Positions 55,751 through 64,000 of a DNA stretch of 64,000 bases are shown here, in pieces (position 1 is the first letter of the stretch; every line of letters starts with the position of its first letter). Location: NCBI GenBank assembly GCA_023213395.1, contig CM041465.1, positions 196,981,741 to 197,045,740 of the forward strand, given 5' to 3'. The notes under the pieces were generated by a model, which was given only the letters and a program-made list of their open reading frames with translations, was not told where the DNA came from and searched no databases. Both the position numbers and the translations under genes were made by a program. This DNA comes from Cycas panzhihuaensis. Lineage: Eukaryota; Cycadophyta.

Positions 55751-56508
55751 CCCCTTCACTCTTTGATTCTGTTAGGTTTTCAACTGTTGTTGAAAAAAGT
55801 TGTTTTTGTGTATTACGCAATTTTGGGTGGACAGGTATTGCTCTTTTCGTTGTATTCATAACATAGTCTACTCATTGCTTTCTCGTCCTCTCTTCTTGTT
55901 CACCTAGTATCAAATGATTTCTACTTGGTGGAGGTGGTGGTTTGTAGTTGCTTTGTCTTTGGGACGGTTTAGGTTGGTTTCGAGTTCCATTTGGTGCTTT
56001 TGTGCAATGATGTATCTATTGTAAATTGTTTGATTTCATACCATCATTTGATCGGAGAGATTGATGGCCTTGTTGAGTGATTGGGCTTTGCATTTGTAGA
56101 GTTACGCCTTCGACTCTTCAATTTGCAGTGTAAAAGTTTAGTCTCCAATCAAGTTGTATATTTGTTTTGTTGAGTAATCTTTGCCTATTTTTGGACTGAA
56201 TTCTTTTTAGAAGATATGGGCAAGTTGGACATTATAGGGTTTATTCAAATTGCTTGTTGCTCGAGCTAGTAGAGCTTTGTAAATTTAGGAAAAATTAGGT
56301 CTCTGCTTTATTTTGTTTGTTTAAATCAATTGTTTTTCCAAATAAATACACACCCTTCAAGTTATTTAAAGTAAAGTTCACATTTTTCGAGTTTGATATA
56401 ATCTTTTTAAGGTTGTGCCTTTTAGTAATTGCCACTCTTTTGGTTCAATCTTGATTGTTTGACTTATAAGCAGGTACATTAGAAATCATATGCAAATGGA
56501 CTTGTTTG
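55743..56508. other. Intergenic stretch, nothing recognised
   Basis: T-rich single-copy-looking sequence with no supported feature up to the copia K LTR. Confidence 0.4.
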
Positions 56509-56733
56509 TGTTATAATATTAATGTTTTACTTTAAGTTTTGTACTACAGTATTCTTTATGAAAATTGAGGGTGTCATTGCCCCATTTTGGTCTTAAAATG
56601 ATACTTGTCATATTTGTTAACATTTGTCATTCATGTACTAATTGGTTATGTAAATCAATTGTATATAAAGGGGATCACCCACTTTTATCAATCAATAAAA
56701 TAATTATTATTTTTTTCATTTTTGTTTTCATCA
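56509..56733 (+). repeat. 5' LTR of copia K (about 225 bp)
   Basis: The right edge TCA is fixed by the primer-binding site at 56734. The left edge at TGTTATAATATT is chosen by resemblance to other short copia LTRs. TATATAAAG near 56662 is a TATA-like box and AATAAAAT near 56695 a possible poly(A) signal. Confidence 0.65.
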
Positions 56734-56745
56734 TGGTATTAGAGT
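56734..56745 (+). other. Decayed primer-binding site of copia K
   Basis: TGGTATTAGAGT, differing from the tRNA-Met complement by two C-to-T changes. Confidence 0.8.
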
Positions 56746-58364
56746 ACGTTTAAGAGAATCACAGGTTGAAGTTAGATTGAGACATCAAATATGTGAGCTT
56801 AAAAAATTGAATAAAGAACAACAAGATAAAGTTTTGAAAAAAAAATGGTGAAATTAAAGCTCAAACAAAGTTGTATGACATTGTACGGAATTATACGAAT
56901 TTTTGCACGGATAGAAAATTCAAAGCATTTAAAATTGAGTGAAATTTTATTAATAGAAACATTGCAAAGAGTAGATTTTACTATCCCAAAGAAGTGTTCA
57001 GAGATTCGGCTTCGATAAGTGGAAAAACACAGAGAAATCAATGTGGGTTTTAGGCTTTTTCAGTAGATTTTTTTCAAATTTTTTTTCATTTCAGATCAAG
57101 CAAGTGGATTCAAAATCTTTCTTAAGCTTTCTATTAAATATAAGTTTGCAAGATTTCATTGAAGATTTTTTAAGTTACGAGCAAAAACATAATTTAAACT
57201 CTAATATTTCTCATTTTTAAATGAAATTTTTTTTAGCCAAGAACTCTTTTCTAAAATTCAACTTTAGATTTTATGCATGAAGTCAATACCTACATTTTGA
57301 TGGAGTTTCTTAAGGGTTTTGTAAACTTGTGCTTGTTCATACATCTGTATCACTGCACAAGCTTGGACCGTCATAATTATTCAAAATTTGAGTCTGTCTA
57401 AGCATTGAAAAATGGTTTTAATCTACTCTTTGGGAGAGTCAAATAAGTTCATAGATCAAAATTACGTTGTTTGAAAAATTAATATAAAGGAATTTTTAAT
57501 TGTAAAAAATGCATATAATATTGTTATTGAAAAAGAAACGAAACTAACTATTGATGTTGCAAAAATTACTAGTTGAAAAGAAAGGGATAGGCAAGTTTTA
57601 GCTATAGTTACCTTGTTTATAAATGATTTTATCTTGACACATATTAGTGAAGCTATTTCTTCAGGTGAAGCTTAGAAAGTCTTTGTTTTATTATATAGTC
57701 AGAAGAATAAACTTTGGATCATTATGATGAGAAAACAACTTTATTCGCTTCACTTATAGGAGGGTGAGTAAGTCATAAATTTTATCACCAAATCGGTAGA
57801 AATTAAAAACAATTTAACTTTTGCGGGTGAATAAATATTATACACAAATTATTTGTTTAATACTTACTAAATTATCAAAATCTTTTGACAATTTAGTAAA
57901 TACTTTTAATGTTGGAGGACATACAAGAGAAAGGTCAATAAAGACAAGAATCGACAAAGGTACAAGAGAAAGGTCAATAGAGACAAGAATCGACAAAGGT
58001 ATAAGAGAAAGGTCAACAGATACTCAGATATGTTATCATTGTGGAAGATCAAGTCTTATTGTTGTAGAATAGTAAAAAGTCGTCATTGTTATTATTGTGG
58101 TAGGTATGGGCATCTTTCAAGCAATTACTTCTATAAAAGAGCTAGAATTTTAAAAGGAAACCATATAAAAGGCAATTACAGTAAAGAATAATCTAAAGAT
58201 GAAGATGATGAAGAGATTGCCTTTGTTGTTGCCCTAGTTTCATATATTCAATACAATGAAGATTAGTTTGTTGACTCTTGTACTTCATATCACTTAACTG
58301 GAAGAGAAGATTGGGTCGAGATCTAATACAGGCTCAAATAGATATTATCAATCTCAAATAATAA
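56746..58364 (+). pseudogene. gag and protease start of copia K
   Basis: 56746-57420 is poorly readable. Gag pieces from about 57420 include NFITKSVEIKNNLTF and LILTKLSKSFDNLVNTF (UBN2 type). Then come 13-residue repeats (57923-58039) and two zinc-knuckle-like motifs, CYHCGRSSLIVVE and CYYCGRYGHLSSNY, the second lacking its last Cys. Protease begins FVDSCTSYHLTG with Asp-Ser-Cys for Asp-Ser-Gly, and is cut by the LTR of gypsy J. Confidence 0.8.
57923..58039 (+). repeat. 39-bp in-frame tandem repeat in K gag
   Basis: Units start at 57923, 57962 and 58001 (third partly diverged), period 39 bp. They encode TRERSIKTRIDKG-type 13-residue repeats rich in Arg/Lys just before the zinc knuckles. Confidence 0.9.
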
Positions 58365-58804
58365 TGAATATTGGAAATTCACCATAAACACCAAAGTAAA
58401 GAAAATAGTACAAATAGAAGGGAAATATATTGTCCAAAAAGAATATTGGAAAGTACAAACATATATAATAGAATATCCTTACTGAACACTTGCCTCTTCG
58501 AGGTAGGAATCCTCCGAATATCTCAAGCCAAAAGGTCAAGCCAATTGCAGCCACTGAGAGTCGAAAATATGGAAGAGATCAAATTGAAGTGATGATCCAA
58601 AATGAGGGCTTAGATCTCTCTTTATAATGGTTAATTATTAGCCTACTTGAAGTTGGCCAGAATTAGGATAGTTTAGTGGGAGTGAACCATTAATAAGTCG
58701 GCTAGAAGACTGGCTTACAAGTCAATTAATATTCATGCGTTTATTTCTGGGGGATTAAGTTGGCTGATAGGCTCCTAAAGAGAGGGTTTTTTTGAAAAGC
58801 AACA
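58365..58804 (-). repeat. 3' LTR of gypsy J
   Basis: The right edge CAACA at 58804 sits against the C-rich tract. The left edge at TGAATATTGG is inferred from loss of copia K coding. There is no second copy for comparison. Confidence 0.6.
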
Positions 58805-58836
58805 AGTCCCCCCAACCCCCCCCCTCCCCCTGCCTG
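58805..58836 (-). other. Polypurine tract of gypsy J
   Basis: A 32-bp, almost pure C run in plus-strand view directly inside the LTR; purine-rich on the element strand and unusually long. Confidence 0.75.
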
Positions 58837-59039
58837 AAAAATGCTTTGCCCTCAAAGCATTGATAGCTTTGAAAATTGTTGTATTCATTCGTTTGACTCC
58901 TATGTCGCGTGTTCTGTATCTAATGCTCACCATTTTATGAGGTATTCTTTGACTTGTCTTGTTTGAAGTTGCTTGGTGCGAATTTAGAGTATCCCTTTTG
59001 GTTCTAGTATAATCTATTATTTTTCATTGAGTTCTGGCA

Positions 59040-61780
59040 AATATGTCTGTGGTACTATTTTGTTGTCGATCTTTTCTTTTTCAGGCATGAAACATGAAAA
59101 GTATCATGGATCTTGCTTGTTGTCGGTAACTTAAGTTGGTAGGTCACTTCCCCAATTATGTCAAAGTATTTGATACGGTTCAAAATATCGAGGAGTGAGC
59201 TTTTGTGTCTTCATTTTGCTTAATAACGTTTGTTTGTATGGATCACTGCGCATCCACTTACTGCTTCACCCAATCGTCTTTCTGAAAACTCCTTTCGGAT
59301 CACTGTGCATCCACTTATTGCTTCATTCTGTTCCTTGCCATCACCAAATTATCCTTAAGAATTCTAACCATGTCTTCCATTTACTTTTGATGTTCTTGGA
59401 CAACTTGAACTTGGGATGATCCATTCCATATGAATAGAGATGACGATTGGTATTCGTAAAGAGCTGGGAATGGTGTCATCTTGGTAGAAGAGTGGTATGT
59501 TGTATTATACCACCACTTGGCTAAGTGCAACCATTTGTGCCCTTGATTTTGATTATCTGAATAGAAATTCCTCAACTAACCTTCCAGACATTTGTTGACT
59601 CTCTGTCTGTGTTTATGTGCAATTTTGTACTTACAATTCTGAATAAATCCTTCCAAAATTTACTAGTGAACTTTGGGTCTGTATCGCTAATAATAGTTTT
59701 AGGAAACTTGTGTAGTCTATGGATTTCTTTTATGTATAGTTCTGCAATGTCACTTGTCTTTGCTGTTGAGTTTAGTCATCGAAAATGACTATACTTTGTT
59801 AATCTATTAATCGTGACAAAGATCACATTTTTATCTTCTAATTTTGGGAGATCTGTAATAAAATCCATTAAAATTTCTTCCAATTTTTGGTTGGAAATTG
59901 GTAGGGGTTGTAGGAGACCTGGGGTTTTTAGACATTCTACCTTGTTTCGTTAACAAGTATCGCATTCTGTCACGAATTTTTGAATGTCTAATTTCAAGCC
60001 CTTCCAAAAGTATGACACTTTTATGTTATGATATGTCTTGTCTATACCAGTGTGGCATGTTTCTAGGACCAAATGTGCTTCTTGTAATATAATTCCCTTT
60101 AATATGAAATTTTTGGGAATAAAAAATTTGTCGTTTCTAAGTATCAAATCACCCTTTTGTTGGTATTTATCTGAATTGCTTCCCTTGATGTTATCTAGGA
60201 GTTTTTGGTATATTGGATCTGCCATATATTCAATTATGATGGATTTTAGCCATGAGGGCATAATTGTTGATATCAATTGTAATGAAGGACCTTCCTTTGT
60301 TTCATCTGGGATCTGTAATAATGCGTCTGCTATAATATTGTCCTTGTTTTTCTTATATATTATTGTGAAATCAAAATTCTGTAACTTACTGATCCATTTT
60401 TGTTGCTCATCAGACAATGTCTTTTGTTTGAGGAAGTATTTTAGACTATCATGATTTGTGTGCACCTGAAAGGAATTTCCTAGTAGATATTGTCGCCATT
60501 GTTGGATAGTATGCATAATTGTGAGCATCTTTTTATCATAAATGGGTTTCAGTTTTTCTTTATTATTTAACTTCCGATTCTCATAAGCTATTTGTCTTTC
60601 ATCTTGGAGTAAGACTACTCCTATTCCAAATCCTGATGCATCACACTTTAGTACGAACAATTTCAAAAAATCAGGGGTTGTTAAGACTAGAGCTGTTACC
60701 TTGGGCATTTTAAGATCACCAGAAGCTTCTTCTACTTTCAGGTTCCAAGCAAACGTGTTTTTCTTTGTTAAATCTGTGAGTGGAGTTGTTAGATGTGCAT
60801 AACCCTTTATGAACTTCCTAACAAACCATGTTGTCCCCAAGAACCGTTGAACTGTTAACATTTGTTGGGGTTGGTCAATTGACAATTGCTTGTATCTTCT
60901 TTGGGTTAATCCTTATGCCTTCTCTAGTTATGATGTGGCCTAAGTATTTTAGTTTTTCCTTTGCAAACGAACATTTCTTCTTGTTGGCAAAGAATTGATT
61001 ATTGCACAAAATTTCGAAAATGATTTTCAGATATTCTAAATGCTCTTCCCACACCTTACTGTAGATTAAGATATCATCAAAAGAAATTAACACAAATTTA
61101 CATAACACTTGCTTGAAAGTATCGTTCATAGTGTTCTGAAATGTTGTTGGTGCATTCGTTAATCCAAATGTCATTATTCTAAATTTGAATAGATCTTCAT
61201 GTGTTATGAATACTATCTTGTAGATGTCTTCTTCCTTTATCCAGATTTGATAATATCCTGGGAGTAAATCAATTTTTGAAAATTACTTTACTCCATGAAT
61301 TGTATCCAATAGATCGTCAATGCGAGGGATCAGGTACATGCTATTGACTATTAATTAATTGAGACCTTGGTAGTCCATATATATTTTATATGAACCATCA
61401 TTCTTTGAACTGATAACAATTGGGGCTGCAAATTGGCTTGTGCTAGTGGTAATGCTCCATTGGAATAGTAGTTCGCTTGTGATTTTATCGATCTCTTTCC
61501 GTAAGTGATACAAATGTCTATATGGTCTAATGTTGATTGGCGCTATATCTGGTATAAGTTCAATTGCACGTTGATTTTCTCGAAGAGGCGGTAGTCCTTT
61601 TAGTTCATCAAACATTGTTTTGTATTCTTCTATAATTTGTTGAATATTTGGTGGAATATCCTCAATTTCGATCTTATAGCATGTCATAATATATGCTGAT
61701 GTTTTTTTCCTGAAGAATTTCTCCATTCGATGTGATGAGACCAGTTGTATTAGTAGCATTGTTGATGCTTGCAATCGGTA
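59040..61780 (-). pseudogene. Reverse transcriptase, RNase H and integrase of gypsy J
   Basis: 61355-61774 is the start of reverse transcriptase (ELKGLPPLRENQRAIELIPD). 60875-61174 has FGLTNAPTTFQN and the active site ISFDDILIYSK. 59950-60885 is a 311-codon open stretch with the connection (RFLGTTWFVRKFIKGYAHL), RNase H (LFVLKCDASGFGIGVVL), the tether IIADAL and the His/Cys zinc finger (HTGIDKTYHNI, later CDTC). Integrase continues with VTINRLTKYSHF, where the first catalytic Asp is Asn, and IISDTDPKFTSKFW with the second Asp; the rest is out of frame to about 59040. 58837-59039 is 3' untranslated. Confidence 0.9.
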
Positions 61781-61786
61781 CTTATG

Positions 61787-62440
61787 TCATCCTTGGCGAA
61801 AGCACATAAATCCAAACATATAATTAGTGATTATATTACTTAGAGTTTGAAGCCACTGAATTCCCAATACTGCATCCACGCCGTCGATTTGTATTGCGAA
61901 CATGCATGTGTTTATACAATTTTCGTCTATTTGTAAATTGATTTTTCTGTAGAATCCTCCACACAGTGTTGTTTTCCCATTTGTAATTGACACTTGGAAT
62001 GTATTTATTGGTTTTATTTTAATTCCAAGCTTATTTGCGGTTGCTCTGTTTATAAAGTTATGTGTATTACCAGTATCGACTAGAATTGCAACAAGTGCCA
62101 TTTTTATCATCTCTTAGAATTGAAGTGTTTATGGCATAACACTTTGTTCTATAATTGCTTGAAGTGATATGTGTACATTTTCTATATGTAGATTCAATAG
62201 TTCGTTTACTTCATCTTCCCCTGGCTTTTCTTCGGCTTCTTCATGAATTTTCTCGGGTACTTCTTCTTCCTCCGAGATTGTCATATCTTTGGTATTAATC
62301 ATATATACTTTCTTGTCGGTGCATTGATGTTCGCGATTTCACTTCATATGATATTTGAAACAAGTTCATTTCTTCACGTGTTCATTCTTTGTTGTTGTCT
62401 CCTGATTATTTCTAATTGCTAATGGAGCTTAAGCTTTAGT
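61787..62440 (-). pseudogene. Protease and gag C-terminus of gypsy J
   Basis: 61787-62110 encodes an open retropepsin-like domain: VAILVDTGNTHNFI with an intact Asp-Thr-Gly, and VDAVLGIQWLQTL, a typical C-terminal motif. Upstream a Glu-rich spacer and a decayed zinc knuckle (CFKYHMK then NREHQC, near 62330-62370) mark the end of gag. A stop separates gag from protease. Confidence 0.85.
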
Positions 62441-62599
62441 TCTTGACTTGTTTCAATTTAGGTTAAATCCTCTTGAGTTTTCCATAGCAATTCAAATTAA
62501 GCAAGATATCAACAAAAAATAACAATGTTTTGTTTATTCCAATTTTAAAGAATTAATTAATTAACTATTATTTTTTATCATAATTAAGAAAGAAGAAAC

Positions 62600-63711
62600 T
62601 TAGTGATATTTCATGAAACAGAAAATGTTATGATATGAGAAAATGAGGTGAAATCATTGTTGAAGGGGATATAAATTGATAATCTTTGTAAATTAGTTTT
62701 TACTTCCATTATTTTCTCTGTAAAAACTTTTGCTATTCAGAGTACTGATAATGAAATTTGGCATTAATGTTATGGGCATATTACAAATGATAGATAAAAA
62801 ATGCTAAAAAATCTTGCTATGGTTGATGGACTGCCTACTAATTTCACAATAAACTCCTATGTTTGTAAAAGTTATATGTTAGGTAAGTAACACAAAATGC
62901 CATTTCAAGGAAGTAATTGGAGATTGAAAGAAAAGTTGGAATTGGTCCATAACGATATGTGTAATATAATCACACTAAACTCTTATTAATGGTGTTAAGG
63001 TATTTGTTCACTTTCATAAATGATTTCACTAGAAAAGCTTGGTATTTTTCATCTTTAGTAAGTCAGAGCCTTTTAAAGCTCAAGTTGAGCTAGAAAGTAG
63101 GTACATGATTAGAATGCTTAGAACAAATAGAAGTGTAGAATATGTTTTAAATAAAATTTTAAATTTTTGTAAAATTCATGACATTCACAAACAAATCACT
63201 ACTTTATACATTCAATAATTAAATGGAGTAGCTAAATGATTGAATAAGACTATAATAGAAATGATGCAGTGCATGATGAAAGAAAGAGATGTTTCAAACA
63301 TGTATTGGGTTAAAGCAATTAATACTATTGTTTATTTAATAAACAAAAGTCTCGCAAATGTACTTGACAAAATTACTCTAAGAAGAAGCATGGACAAGTA
63401 GAAGACCAAATGTAAGTTATCTAAAAACCTTTGGAAGCATAACTTATGCACATATTTCAATTCAAGAAAGTGCAAAATTAGATGATAAATGCATTGACTG
63501 CATTATGGTTGGGTATAGTACCAAATTAAAAGTATATCGCTACATAGATGTGAAAATAAAAAGAATCTATGTTAGCAGAGATGTAACATTTGATGAAAGT
63601 ATTTCAATTAGGAAAGATGTTGCTTGCTCACAAAAGAGTAGTTCTCAAAAGGGCATAATATTGAAAGAAACTACCAATAGTGATAGTATAACTGAGGAAG
63701 AATTAACTCCT
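62600..63711 (+). pseudogene. Pre-integrase and integrase of copia K
   Basis: Resumes after gypsy J with STDNEIWH and CYGHITND (GAG-pre-integrase). The integrase core reads LVHNDMCN, then MLRTNRSVEY, where the second catalytic Asp is Asn, and NGVAK, where the Glu is Lys. 63505-63711 is an open piece with VGYSTKLKVYRYIDVKIKR and YVSRDVTFDES, the region after integrase. 63712-64000 is linker leading to reverse transcriptase outside the window. Confidence 0.83.
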
Positions 63712-64000
63712 TAAGAAAAAACAAAAGAATCAAAAACTTTGTCAGAAGCAAAAAGATTGGAAGATGTCCTAAGAAAAAGATTCTTTAAATGGCATTTAAA
63801 AAACTATAGAAGAATCAAAAGGAGATGTATTTAAGCATAGAACCAGATCTTAAAACTATCAAGCCTTGGCTTGTTCAATCAAGTCTCAAACTTTTGAAGA
63901 AGTTTGTTAGAAAATAGAATAGTACGAAGTCTTGAACAAAGAAAGAGAATCTATAGATCAAAACAAAACTTGGAAATTATTTTTTTGCCAGAAGAGAAAC

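Larger units (their letters stand above)
58365..62490 (-). mobile_element. Ty3/gypsy retrotransposon J, 5'-truncated
   Basis: Minus strand: 3' LTR (58365-58804), polypurine tract, integrase, RNase H, reverse transcriptase, protease and the C-terminus of gag; then homology ends near 62490 with no 5' LTR. It interrupts copia K between protease and pre-integrase, so the 5' part of J was lost after insertion. Confidence 0.85.
56509..64000 (+). mobile_element. Ty1/copia retrotransposon K, split by gypsy J, right end outside window
   Basis: Plus-strand LTR, primer-binding site, gag, zinc knuckles and the start of protease (to 58364), then gypsy J, then GAG-pre-integrase and integrase (about 62600 onward) running to the window end. 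Many stops make it an old, dead copy. Confidence 0.82.

Overview
This window looks like nuclear DNA of a seed plant with a large, retrotransposon-filled genome; a gymnosperm is possible but not proven. The evidence is Ty1/copia and Ty3/gypsy elements nested in one another, primer-binding sites complementary to plant initiator-tRNA-Met (TGGTATCAGAGC), a candidate tRNA-derived SINE, and two spliced exons encoding the C-terminal UBA domain of a plant DSK2/ubiquilin protein. No prokaryotic, organellar or CRISPR features were seen. Nearly all coding-like sequence is transposon remnant broken by stops, frameshifts and catalytic substitutions.

Layout, left to right. Three minus-strand elements are nested at 1-12075: copia A (1-6118) sits in the integrase of gypsy C (6119-10301), which interrupts copia B (10302-12075). 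Unidentified decayed sequence H (12076-13495 and 31743-34230) is split by plus-strand gypsy G (13501-31737, target duplication CTAGG). G is split in turn by plus-strand copia D (16171-23733, duplication CAAAC). Minus-strand gypsy F (34231-44459), a relative of G, carries copia E (35629-42657, duplication TGTCT), which is of the same family as D. Old minus-strand copia I (44460-50025) lies just 5' of the F gag start.

At 50467-51056 is a foldback structure in which one sequence module occurs four times in alternating orientation. The only host gene recognised is the 3' end of a DSK2/ubiquilin gene (exons 52250-52350 and 52464-52618, plus strand). It is followed by a 3' UTR, a tandem duplication, a candidate SINE (54103-54378) and a second tandem duplication (55255-55750). 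The right end is plus-strand copia K (from 56509), split by 5'-truncated minus-strand gypsy J (58365-62490).

How the parts relate: nesting gives an order of events (H before G before D; F before E; B before C before A; K before J). LTR divergence judged by eye agrees: E is youngest (about seven substitutions in about 535 bp), D somewhat older, I much older. No element has an intact gag-pol, so none could move by itself. The more unusual signals are structural: LTR hairpins and palindromes kept between diverged copies, unrelated GC-rich leader modules in the sister elements D and E, a 20-nt phased array in the A leader, the four-part foldback, and a decayed coiled-coil ORF whose stops all fit Gln-codon C-to-T decay.
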